In this document: positions 24,017-34,199 of the stretch, one piece after another | Layout: every line of letters starts with the position of its first letter | Position numbering within the stretch: position 1 is the first letter of the stretch | Origin: Pseudopithomyces maydicus | Taxonomy: Eukaryota > Ascomycota > Dothideomycetes > Pleosporales > Didymosphaeriaceae | Direction: 5' to 3' | Length of the DNA stretch: 64,000 bases | Assembly (NCBI GenBank): GCA_026873275.1 | Contig: JANTUC010000007.1 | Span: forward strand, 806,001-870,000 | The notes under the pieces: generated by a model | The model's input: the letters and a program-made list of their open reading frames with translations, nothing else | What the model was told of the DNA's origin: nothing | Database searches by the model: none | Translations under genes and position numbers: made by a program

Positions 24017-25440
24017 TCAAGAGATAGATTCTTTAGAGTCATTCCTCCAAAATGTCATTAGTGTCCCTGTGCTGCTCCTTGCACTTGTGACAGGCTGTCC
24101 GAATGACGTTGGAGTTCTTGGTGCCATGGCAATCCTTCCATTTGCCAACTCAATGATTGCCAGCTCACTATTATCATCTAAATCGGATGCAGCGCTTCTG
24201 CCTTGTCTTGAAGCGTCCATCGCAGTTGGATAGGAGTCGTCTTGAGCGTCATCAGTGTCCTGTTCAATACCGAAGCGTGAATGTAAGTGTTCGGGAATGA
24301 GAGATGCTATCGCGTTACATATTGTACTTCTTTGAATCGGAAGATTTGCGACGACGATGCAGATGGCTATTTCATTGACGCCCCATAGGCCTACGTCGGC
24401 CGCGTCGTAATTCGGCTCCGTAGAATGCGCCCATGTGTATAGCTTGATGAATTTTACAACAGATGCCGCGGTTCCTCTGTTCAGCGATGAGATTGTTACA
24501 AATGTTTAGGATAGTTCGAGCAGCTTACGTGAGTGCTAGCAGAAACATGACTCTGACTTTGAATCGCATCTGCTTTGTGAGATCCGCTTCCCTCAAGTAA
24601 ACGAGTGGCGCAGAGGCATAGATCTTATATCATCAATAGTCTGATTTGAATAACATAATATCTACTTACCAAGTCTGTTGATATATTCGAGATGATTTGC
24701 GCGTATTCGGTGACTGCCACTAGCATCTCAGGCCAACATTCCGGTACCATATCCGCATGCCAGCGGTAGTTAAATGGTCTGCAAGATACAAATTGCAACA
24801 AAAATGGCATGAGCAGGTTGAAAGTGACCACGATGATAGCGATGATCCACACTATCACTCTGAATCTAGGCGAGAAGTTGAGCGCAAGCAGGTAACTGCA
24901 GATCGAAAGCTTTACGAAGAACATCGCATATGTCTGCAAGGCGATCGCTACAAATTGCCAGTGTATGTAGTTCAAAGACCGCTCCGGTGTCCAAAAAGGG
25001 TCCGCTTTGAGACGGCCAGCGCCAGCCTCTACACACCGAAGCATGAAGGGGATGTTGCAAACAAAGCTCGTAGCCTGAGGAGGATCAGTGATCAGATGCT
25101 CCGTCTCCGTAAAGTGTTTTCGCCCACTGATGACTTACTGTCCCTACAAACATCAACCAGTCACTACTACCCATCCCTAGTGTGTACGATGTCAGCGTGA
25201 GTGAACAGAAGTGGAGCATGTACTCAGGGCTATGCCTTCGATGAATCCAGACATTTTCCTTCTGAAAGCCCGAAGACACATCCACCTTGCACATAATGGT
25301 TACGCACAAGGACTAACGCGAAATCGCAAGGCTAGTCTCCATATTGTGGATACTGCTGAGAGGACCGCCATTGCAATGGCGACTCTCATCACCTCTGGTC
25401 CCTTGTTCGGCCATGCCTCTGGTGTCGCTGTCGTGGGCAT
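24017..25440 (-). CDS. Pth11-like rhodopsin-domain integral membrane protein
   Basis: Five exons, complement(join(24017..24476, 24529..24623, 24670..25074, 25139..25176, 25308..25440)), sum to 377 codons in one frame. Exon 2 is only 38 bases; it supplies WMGSSDWLMFVGT, the conserved loop after the first helix. Hydrophobic segments are spread over about residues 15-270 in the pattern of a seven-helix protein. Family landmarks include YIHWQFVAIALQTYAMFFVK, LLQFVSCRPFNYRW and GTAASVVKFIKLY. The C-terminal 100 residues are hydrophilic. Fungal rhodopsin-domain proteins related to Pth11 are proposed GPCR-like sensors, and many have no known ligand. There is no CFEM domain and no obvious signal peptide. 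Introns are 52, 46, 64 and 131 bases. Confidence 0.82.
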
Positions 25441-27280
25441 TGTGGATTCATTGAGAAACGCAGTCGTGGGATAGTAACAGCTACCCGCAGGGGAAAGAAA
25501 GCAAGAGCGCGCTTTCAACTGAGCCAACAACTGACACTTTTACGCATCCGGAAAACGAGGGGTCGAGGACGACGCGTGCTCAGCGATGGCGGACGTGGAG
25601 GATCTCTAGTCCATTTCGGGATTGTACAATCTCTTGCCGTACGCATGAGCTCCTTCCCTGAATCCTACTGAGATATATTCGACCAACCGTCGCGTTACCC
25701 CGAGATCCTTCTAGCGCCATGTATGCAAGGCTAAAAGAGAGCTTTGGCCATTATAATTTTGCACTTACGCGAAGAGTAATCAATCAATGAGGTTTCATGG
25801 TCCCGGCGTTGGGGCTGCGATCCAGCTGTGGGACCGGCTGCCATGCGAATTTACAGTGGAGACTCTTTTGTTTCACCCCAGAAGCCTGCGATTCGTGAGT
25901 GATTACAAAAAGACATAGCCAGGCTCAGATGATCTATACTGGAATTTGATCACACTTCAATCTTGTTATACACGATGCGAGGAGCGTTTTCAAGCAGCCT
26001 GTGATGCCGTAAGTCACTAAAGCCATTCACGACGGGTCGCTTTGAGGAGCCAAGGCTTGGGCCCAGCCTGCCCATCTCAACCGGCGTCATCAATGCACCT
26101 TACAATTGCAACCTCGTCCCGTATCGAAAATCACATCACCACAACCATCCATGCCTGCCGCTTCTACGCCATGTACACGTGTCGCGTTGGAAGGATTGTT
26201 TTTAACCGCGATACGACTTCATCCAACATACGCACACATTAGGATTTTACAATTAGCAGCGTCAACCCTTACTCCGTCTCGAAAACTTTGTTGTTGACTC
26301 CTTTATGTCAAACCACCGAAAGGAAGCTGGATGACCAAATAGTAGTATTCGATAAAACTATGCCAGTGGATCATTGCTGTGCTCTTAACCGTAGATGAGG
26401 TATTCGAAGTACTAGACGCGAAATTAGTGTATGCGTTCCTCAAAAACTTCACCACATGTGCATTGATGACGGTCGATAGTAGGTTGATGATAGTTTATTT
26501 CATTCTGTTCTGATCTTAAACTCATATTCAGCAGCAAAGAAAGACGCCATTGAGGCTCATTCCGGGAACATTCACGTACTTTCAGTACATTGGCTCTTTG
26601 GTCGCATCTGCAGAAGGGCTGCAATAACCTACTGTCGAGTATTACTGTCTTGTGAATGTGTAGTTGTCAGTTTCATATGGAACAAATGCGTCCGGTTTTT
26701 CGTAAGCAAGAAAACTACTCTGTACGACGATTCTCAACGTGCATATTGTGGGACCTTGATACACCAAAGTGCTTTTACGACTTCCTGCAGTCCACCCGAT
26801 CTACAGCGAAAGTATGGTTTATGGTCCTGCACTCGATACCATCACTGATGATTATGGTTCTACCCAGCGTAAGTACAAGCATAACTTCAATTATATAAAG
26901 CCACCAGACCTCACGTAATCGCGCCCCTTCCCATTTGGTTTATCTTCCAGAATCTCAAGACCAGCAATGTGCTCCTTGGAAAACCTAGTCCACAGGATTA
27001 AAAAAAAACAATATCCAGTCCCATATGTTCATTCTATTGTTACAACGTGCTATTTACTTGACAACAAATGAAACGCATAGCGACTTGGTATCATCCCTAT
27101 CATCCCCAACCTAACCCAATTTGCACACGCCCATTCCCCCGACCAAAACCGTTATAGTCCCAAAAAAGAAAGCCGAAGCCCCAACACCATGCTAAAAAGC
27201 GCCCAGACAGTGCCTAGAAACTAACTGATCAAACCGGTACAGAGCCGATCCATCTATCAACAAGATGCTAAGACAACCAC
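25441..27280. other. Intergenic, about 1.8 kb without supported gene
   Basis: This region spans the promoter of the rhodopsin-domain gene and the 3' side of the methyltransferase gene. The frames at 26042-26297 and 26656-26898 lack family features and splice signals. A poly-A run lies near 27000. Confidence 0.45.
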
Positions 27281-29926
27281 TCACTTCCTCGCGTAACCCG
27301 TCAGATACCTCCACCCGCTGCCTGCCGCAGCTCCCTCCTCGAGCACCTGTACCACTCCTTCGAGCAACTTCTCCTCCTCTTTCCCCATCTCAACCTGCAA
27401 CCTCAACATCCACTTCTCCCAATACCAGCTCCCCACGATACCCGTCATCATCGCCGCATCCACCGTCGTGCCCCATACGGGGGCCTCCTTCTCCACCACT
27501 TCCCCCTCGGGCCCGATGCTCCTCTCCGTCTGCTTCGCTTCACACCCAACCGGAAGCGTATCCTTCCAGTTCGCCGCCGTCTTACCCATGGGCAAAACCA
27601 TCCACATCCTGCGCACATCGCGAAAGCCTGCTTTGCGAAGGCGCGGCAGGAAGGATTTGGTGGGCGCGGCATCATACCCGCGTGTCTTGAGGTTGAAGCC
27701 GAATTCTACGCCGAGAGCTTGGGCGTGACGGCCTGCGTGGATGATGTCCGCATCTAGGAGGGAGAACTCGAGGATACCACCGGGCTTAAGGCAGCGGTAG
27801 CATTCTTTGAGGCAAAGATCGTACTCATCCATCGAGCGACTCAATGGCTTGACTGTTTTGAGAAGCTCGTGCAACGTCCGTGCCGACACAACGTCGAAGT
27901 GGCCGCTTGGGAAGGGCAGTGTCCACAGATTTGGCACAATGGTGTGCTTATGGTTGGCTGGGCCAGAGACATTGGAGGTCAGGTTATGGCCTACAGTGTA
28001 GACAGTAGTGATTGTCGCGTAAGGGTAGTCGTAGGCTACATCCCAGGCCCAGTCATTAGTTGGCATGCCTCCGACGTCGAGGATTTTGGGAACACTCGTC
28101 CTCCGAATAATACGCGCAGCAGGCTTGCTGAGAAGTTTGCCACCGTTGAGTTGTCGAAGAGCCTGAAGGACCCAGCAGATGGGCAACATTTGGTCGAGGG
28201 CTTGTCGTTCCATTTGAGCTCGCGCAATGCGCTCCTTTAGCACGGTAGGGTCGTTGACGTAAAACTCCGACACTGGTCTCGGAGGAGCTGGTCGCACTGG
28301 GTTGGTGAGCTCGAACTTGCCGAGGAGTTGATCCTGATGGGCCTGGGGATTGCATCGTCGGTGCACATGCATAGCTTCTGCACGGGTCTGACGATGGATG
28401 TAAACGTCAGTTGTTCGTGTTCGTTGTCTCAGAAATTCAAAGCCTTGAACATAGGTGATGATCTTCTTAGGCTCTTCCTCCTCCTCCTTTGGCGATTTAG
28501 GGGACTCTTCGGCAAACTTGACAGACTTCTTGATCGTCTTATCTATCGAGTTGCCTCGGCTGTGAGTTCCGGTGGAAAGGCTAGGCGAGCTTATAATTTC
28601 CATGTCTCGTAGTGCGGCTTGCAATTCCTCTTGCTCTTCCAACCAATGGCCAGTTCGTTCAATATTAGCAGAAGAGAGCTTCTTAAGTTCGACATGGTAG
28701 TTTTCGTTGTACTGGAAGATGGTCTTGGCTGGGTGAATCTCGGAGACCTCCACTGCTTCTTCAATTTCGCCAAGCATGACTGGTCTGGAGGTAGGTAGAC
28801 CATCATCGAAGCCATCCAGTGTTGAACCTGCTAGTGTTATAGCATGTTGAGCAATGCTACTCTGTTGAAATGCCCATGGCAGTGAGTAGAACTTTTCGGC
28901 CGTGGACGTGTTTGGAATAGACTCGTCACGCTTTGGCAGGCTCCATGTGTGTCGGGCGGTGGTCTGGAGCGACGAGAAGAAACCACCGGGCGAAGGCACA
29001 GAGAGCGCCGACACAGGTGTGTTACCGGATGAGTTCTGGGCAATCCCCGAGGGGATTCTCAGATTGAGCATCGGACGAACCTCTCTCATCTCGCCATCAC
29101 TTCCATTGGTCCCTCGCGATACTTGTCGCTCAGGCGACGAACCTCTCGAAGAATCTCGTGACCTAGACAGGCGTCGAAGAGTTTCTAGAGCCTGGACGTC
29201 GAGCTGTACTGGCGCCCATGAATCGACGCTCGCAACACTCTCACGCTTATGTGTATCAGGCGTGGAAGGGCAGCTTAGCTTGTCCATCTCCTCTGAAGTC
29301 AAACTTCCATCAAGGGAAGGTGCGGCGGAGCGGGCCGGTACTAGGAGATTGTGTGATGTGATCAAGGACAAGGCTTGCTTAGAAGGGGTGAGCAATTGAG
29401 ATGGTGTCTGCGGAGGTTGGGCCGAGAGTGCGCTCTTGAGCTTTTCTATTGTCGGCCAGGCTGAGGGTGAAGGGATGATGAGGGAAGGATATCGACTGCG
29501 ACTTGTCCGGGCAAGCTTCTTGACCGAAGCAGATGCTTGTAGAGGTACTTCTGCTTCGTCGTCGGTGACATCGTATAGCGAGTCGAAGTCGCTGTCTGCT
29601 CTGCTTGCACGATAGGAGGCAGAGTAGGTGGTAGGAGGGTAAGCATGCCTCGGCGACGGCACTGGTGAAGGTTTCATCACGTCGAGGAAAGAGCCAGGTA
29701 CCTTTGAGGCAGGGTAGTCTTGGCAGCTGTGCGGAGAGTCGGCACTAGGCTGGTATGTTGAGGTGGTAGAGAACCTTGGCGTGAAGTAGTACCGTGGGAT
29801 GGTAGAGTCGTCATCGACGACATTAAGAGTGTGTCTCTCGTCCAGCGGTGACACGGAGTATTGAGGGAAGTCGGCAGTGCCAATGGCTGCAGATACGTAC
29901 GCTGCAGTATGTAGTATCTCTGGCAT
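27281..29926 (-). CDS. SAM-dependent methyltransferase with long disordered N-terminus
   Basis: This is a single exon of 881 residues from the ATG at 29926 (MPEILHTAAYVSAAIG). The frame stays open upstream to 30169, but the leader composition there looks non-coding. Residues 1-about 530 are rich in Ser, Pro and Thr and are likely disordered, with several SP/TP sites. A short charged helical stretch follows (ANIERTGHWLEEQEELQAAL). The C-terminal 270 residues form a class I methyltransferase: motif I KILDVGGMPTNDWAWDVAYD near residue 615, TLPFPSGHFDVVSARTLHEL, then CYRCLKPGGILEFSLLDADI. The substrate is unknown. The catalytic part resembles fungal methyltransferases with unassigned targets. It is not a close match to LaeA as far as I can see by eye. 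Confidence 0.85.
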   Translation of the reverse strand: MPEILHTAAYVSAAIGTADFPQYSVSPLDERHTLNVVDDDSTIPRYYFTPRFSTTSTYQPSADSPHSCQDYPASKVPGSFLDVMKPSPVPSPRHAYPPTTYSASYRASRADSDFDSLYDVTDDEAEVPLQASASVKKLARTSRSRYPSLIIPSPSAWPTIEKLKSALSAQPPQTPSQLLTPSKQALSLITSHNLLVPARSAAPSLDGSLTSEEMDKLSCPSTPDTHKRESVASVDSWAPVQLDVQALETLRRLSRSRDSSRGSSPERQVSRGTNGSDGEMREVRPMLNLRIPSGIAQNSSGNTPVSALSVPSPGGFFSSLQTTARHTWSLPKRDESIPNTSTAEKFYSLPWAFQQSSIAQHAITLAGSTLDGFDDGLPTSRPVMLGEIEEAVEVSEIHPAKTIFQYNENYHVELKKLSSANIERTGHWLEEQEELQAALRDMEIISSPSLSTGTHSRGNSIDKTIKKSVKFAEESPKSPKEEEEEPKKIITYVQGFEFLRQRTRTTDVYIHRQTRAEAMHVHRRCNPQAHQDQLLGKFELTNPVRPAPPRPVSEFYVNDPTVLKERIARAQMERQALDQMLPICWVLQALRQLNGGKLLSKPAARIIRRTSVPKILDVGGMPTNDWAWDVAYDYPYATITTVYTVGHNLTSNVSGPANHKHTIVPNLWTLPFPSGHFDVVSARTLHELLKTVKPLSRSMDEYDLCLKECYRCLKPGGILEFSLLDADIIHAGRHAQALGVEFGFNLKTRGYDAAPTKSFLPRLRKAGFRDVRRMWMVLPMGKTAANWKDTLPVGCEAKQTERSIGPEGEVVEKEAPVWGTTVDAAMMTGIVGSWYWEKWMLRLQVEMGKEEEKLLEGVVQVLEEGAAAGSGWRYLTGYARK

Positions 29927-31128
29927 GTTGTATATTGGGCTGATGTGAGCTCCGCCTCGTGCTATAATTAAGAATGGGGTACTGAAAAACCGAGCTTGGG
30001 GGTTTGGCGAGATACGGGGACAAAAACTATTAACAGGAAGAGAATGCAGATTGTGATTAACGGGCAATAACCCTGGCTGATCAACAGCTCGGAGATAGAA
30101 ATGAAACGCTTCGATCGACGAAGCGGCGTGGTAGAAAGCTCGGGAGGGAGTGAGAAGAGGATACAGCAACGCGAGCGCGCGCCGAGCAACGGTATGTATA
30201 TTTCGCGTCTAGGCGCGCCCACGTCGACGGCGATGCTGGCGGGCAGGTAGTGGCGTTCGAGAATGCAATGCCGGTCTACACCGTCCACTCGCGAGGCCGC
30301 CAACATGTGGGTGGAGAGGCGATAGCGGCACACAGAGGGCCACGACAGAGCGACCGCATCTTCTCGCGCGTGGTTGGCCAGCGTGCTGTACGACGCTGTA
30401 TAGGCGAACATGGGCAGTGGTCGGGGGGGTCACGTTTTGGGAGGCGGGCGCGTCTGGGGGCTGGATGAGTGGCCGGCGGAGCGAAGGCGGATTGGACGGC
30501 TGTTTGCTAAGCGCCCGTGGTGGTTATTTCAGGCACAGCTCGCCAATTCGAATATCGCAACACGCCCAATGGCGATGCTGCACGCCATGGCACGACATGG
30601 TCGCCGATGGAGCGCGATGGAGCAGGCGTTCGCGGGCCTCGATTTTTCCCCTTGGCGGCCGGCGGTCATATTGCGGCGAGGCTGGTCAGCATCCGATCCA
30701 TCCGTGCAGTGTGCAGTGTGCATTATGATGGTGAGAGTGAGGGGAGTGAACGGCTTGGGGGCCAGCCACCGCACGAGGCAGGCACGCTGGGGCCCAGGAT
30801 GCAAATGAGGAAGGATCCATGTTTGGATCACGACAGGATGCCCGGACGGAAATGGAAACAGAAATGGAAACGCAGACAGAAACAGAAACAGAAACGAGAT
30901 GGTGAGTCGAGGGCCGTGTCTGCGCAGCGCATGAATGAAGAGCGGCGAGCGGGTGCGCGGGGCAGCAGCAGCGAGCTGTGGTGGGGTCGGGCGTGACGCC
31001 GCATCGTCGAGCCTCGAGAAATCAACACCACGCAGCCAGGCCCAGACAGTCACGTCCACTCGCCATTGACCCCCCTACGTCATCTGCCCTTCTCGACACA
31101 CCGTCTTCTTCGCACCGAGCCGCCCGCC
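29927..31128. promoter_or_regulatory. Divergent promoter region, methyltransferase / RPE1 (about 1.2 kb)
   Basis: This GC-rich spacer lies between the start codons of the methyltransferase gene (minus) and the epimerase gene (plus). Open frames on both strands are long here because of composition, and none has a recognisable family. A purine-rich hexamer repeat (GAAACA-type) lies at 30848-30897. Pyrimidine-rich sequence lies just before the RPE1 ATG (31091-31115), as is common in fungal promoters. Confidence 0.5.
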
Positions 31129-32290
31129 ATGTCGCCGTCCGCCATCATCGCGCCTTCCATCCTATCCGCCGACTTTGCAGAGCTGGGCAAGGCATGCTCT
31201 GATACCATCAACCAGGGCGCCGATTGGCTTCATGTTGGTCCCCTAGAGCTGCCGTGTGCCCGTGCACCACTCATGCGTCCCAGGTAGACATCATGGACGG
31301 CCATTTCGTGCCAAACATGACCTTCGGCGCCCCAGTTGTCACCAAAATCCGTTCCCACGTCGACCCTCCGACTACCGCCCATGGCCGCGGCACTTTTGAT
31401 TGCCACATGATGATTGCAGAGCCCAAGAGGTGGGTCCGCGACTTCAAGAAGGCAGGCTGCAATCTGTACTGCTTCCACTACGAGGCCGCCGTCGATTCCA
31501 CTGCCGCCGACTCTCCTGCAGGCACCTCGTCGGCGAAGACGTCGCCCAAAGAGCTCATCAAGTTCATCCATGGCGAAGGGCTCCTCGCTGGCATTGCGAT
31601 CAAGCCGAAGACACCTGTCCATGTGCTCTGGGAGATTCTGGACAATCCTGTAAAGGAAGAGGTACCTGATGTAAGTGGACACGACCGATTTTCTCGCCCT
31701 TTCCGGAATCGCCACCACGGAAAGAGTCAGCAGTGTTTCGAGAAGACGCGGCATTGACAGCTTGTCGAGCGGCTATCGTGCTTGGCTTGTAGGGCTGAAG
31801 ATGCCCGTTCAAGGCCACCAGCGCTTAAGCATGCAAACGCCTGCACATTTACTATCCACTCCTTACCTCAGCTGGTCAATTCTCCGATGTGTGGAGGAAT
31901 GCAATTGGTTGCCCATCACCAATAGCTTTCTTCACATGATATTACTCTTCTACCCGCCGACCTTTTCCAATCTCTCTGAGGGTCACCACCCATGAACAAA
32001 ACCACCAAACTAACGTTTCGCAGATGGTCCTTGTCATGACGGTCGAGCCTGGCTTTGGTGGCCAGTCATTCATGGCTGAAATGCTACCCAAGGTGACAGA
32101 GCTCCGCAAGAGATACCCCAACATGCAGATCGAGGTCGATGGCGGTCTATCAGAGAAGACGATCGACCAGGCAGCAGACGCCGGCGCCAATGTGATTGTT
32201 GCAGGCAGCGCTGTCTTCGGTGCTGCCGACCCAGGCCAGGTGATCAAGAAGCTTAGAGAGGCGGTTGATTCGAGAAGGGGAAAGCTATAA
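31129..32290 (+). CDS. rpe1: Ribulose-phosphate 3-epimerase
   Basis: Exons are 31129..31233, 31284..31670 and 32024..32290, 252 residues. The enzyme interconverts D-ribulose 5-phosphate and D-xylulose 5-phosphate in the non-oxidative pentose phosphate pathway. The TIM-barrel landmarks are all present: IIAPSILSADFAEL at the N-terminus, WLH|VDIMDGHFVPNMTFG with metal ligands split by intron 1, CHMMIAEPKRWV, VLVMTVEPGFGGQSFM, and QIEVDGGLSEKTI followed by NVIVAGSAVFG. An insert of about 20 residues (TAADSPAGTSSAKT...) is present in the loop around residues 110-130. Intron 1 is 50 bases with a GTTGGT donor. Intron 2 is 353 bases, by far the longest in the window. Confidence 0.95.
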
Positions 32291-32741
32291 ATGTAACACA
32301 ACATTAGATTGATACATGTAAACGACGACCATGAAGCGACGCCTGTGATAGAGAAAAGTATACCAAGGAATATATCCGTTGCGCGTAGACTTCACAAAAC
32401 GAGCATTGGTTCTGCAATAGAACTACACAATGTTCCAAGTCAAGACTTCCATGTAGGAACATAGTCAATGAATGTCATTCTGTGTTCCTACCTAGTTTTC
32501 CTCCTTCGGGAAGGTTGCTAGGTTCGAAGGAAGGTTCCAACCTTGAACATTGGAACCTTGGAACCTGGGAACCTTAGAACCTTACGAACGCTATCACGTG
32601 ACATCGGTCGATATTCGGTAAAGGTCGCGACCCCACGCGGTCTGAGCTCAGCCTGCAGCCCCAAGCTTCGCGACAACAGCAACTTCGAAGCCGACACGAG
32701 TTCAGCTGCACCAGTATCTATCCTACTTTTACCTTGCGAAA
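32291..32741. promoter_or_regulatory. RPE1-LSM2 spacer with GGAACCTT repeats
   Basis: The spacer lies between two plus-strand genes. The half nearest LSM2 contains at least four copies of GGAACCT and related units (32530-32585) and the perfect inverted repeat AAGGTTCCAA (32531-32540) / TTGGAACCTT (32550-32559). It probably includes the LSM2 promoter. No binding protein is proposed. Confidence 0.5.
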
Positions 32742-33260
32742 ATGCTATTCTTCAGGTGTGTGCACCTTCCCTCGTACCCTTCGCCCTTCACACCTCGCAC
32801 TTGCCCTTGGTGACCCAGCGTCGTCACAGCGCGGAGGACGAGAAAGTGTTGGGTGCCCGGAAATGCGTATAGACTGACAGATTGATGCGCGTAGCTTCTT
32901 CAAGACGCTTGTCGACTCCGAAATTACCGTCGAACTCAAGAATGAGGTGTGCATACGGGGGACGCTGAAGAGCGTGGATCAATACCTGAACATCAAGCTG
33001 GACAACGCCGAGGCAACAGACGAGCTGAGGTGGCCACATCTGGTACGCGAGACCAATCTTCCTAAAGAGGAGGTCATGACTTGTTCACAAGTTCGTGAAT
33101 CGCAATAAATAATAACCATACGCAGTGCTCGACAAAAGACATGTTTATCCGAGGATCCGTCGTCCGTTACGTACACCTTCCCAGCGGCGCCGTCGACACA
33201 GCTCTGCTAGAGGACGCTACAAGGAGAGAGGCAGAGGCGGCGAAGAACAAGGCAAAGTGA
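32742..33260 (+). CDS. lsm2: U6 snRNA-associated Sm-like protein LSM2
   Basis: Exons are 32742..32755, 32895..33042 and 33126..33260, 98 residues. The first exon is only 14 bases (MLFF plus two bases). The second begins C-TTC-TTC so that the protein starts MLFFSFFKTLVDSEITVELK, the LSM2 start. The Sm motifs follow: CIRGTLKSVDQYLNIKLDNA (Sm1) and MFIRGSVVRYVHLP (Sm2). The C-terminus, AVDTALLEDATRREAEAAK, is also typical. LSM2 is in both the LSM2-8 ring that binds the U6 snRNA 3' end and the LSM1-7 ring that promotes mRNA decapping. Introns are 139 and 83 bases. BRR2, which unwinds U4/U6, is about 7 kb downstream, but nothing suggests co-regulation. Confidence 0.95.
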
Positions 33261-34199
33261 GATGGCAGAGGTGCTTGGACTGATTGAGCCACGACGTCTA
33301 ATAGACGCCGTCCATGTTCGACGAGACACGCAGAAGAAGAAAAGAATCGAGACAAGAGGCAAATTAAACTCACCTTTCAGAGGTGGAGAACATATAGTAG
33401 TCTCAGTGCTAGGATTAGGCGCTCAGGGCGAGGACGCCAAACGGAGATACGTCGATTGAGCCTGGTTATACCCAATGAATAATGACCGATCTTAGACAGA
33501 TCAATAGCCATTGCCAGTACCAGTGTCACTCGTTGCTTTGTTTTGCACATCTAATCCTTTTCTCGGCTTTTCTGTCCTCGTCTTATCTGCGCGGCAACTC
33601 CCGCCTGTCCTGTCTTAGATTGCATAATAGAGGACTGCTGCTTCCGGTCTGACTTTAAGACACGGGGCCTCAAAACCCCCACGGTACCTGATCAAACGCG
33701 TAAGATCCCACTATGATTGACGAAATCTTTATAATTATCATTACGACTTTGCTTTTCGGGCCGAGATTGTGTGCTCCTGAGCGCCTGTCCCAGTCCATGC
33801 TGAGTCCTCGAAATGGACGCTTCATGCATGGTCGCACCCTGTCTTAGGCACTGCCGAAGGCTGACAATCCGACTGGCTCATTGTCTACGGGTTCGCCGGA
33901 AATATCCTCTTCTGTCACATAAACTGGTCGATTGCGTCGACGAGCCAGCGATCGGCGTTTGCACCAAATGATGAAGCGTGGCCAACCATCAGTCGGCATC
34001 AGCCGCATCAGACCGCCTCTTTCATGCTATACAAACACCTCTCTCCCTTAATATTGCGTTCTTCAATTACCAGCAGCGTCCAGTCCCTTTCGCTTTCTCA
34101 TATGCCTTGTCATTTTCACTTCCATTCCTTCTGAGAGCTCGCAACCCAGGTGTGGCCTGGTTCAAGTGACATTGTTGCGGCTCAAACAAACTCGCCGCC
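33261..34199. other. Intergenic, no supported gene
   Basis: This covers the 3' region of LSM2 and the promoter of the next gene. A frame open to 33459 directly after LSM2 has no start context or motif. Nothing else is seen. Confidence 0.5.

Noticed and set aside
26656..26898. Plus-strand frame of 80 codons
   Set aside because: It has no recognisable domain, no signal peptide and no neighbouring exons.
30209..31110. Frames of 100-176 codons on both strands upstream of RPE1
   Set aside because: They overlap each other on opposite strands in a GC-rich promoter region and have no family features.
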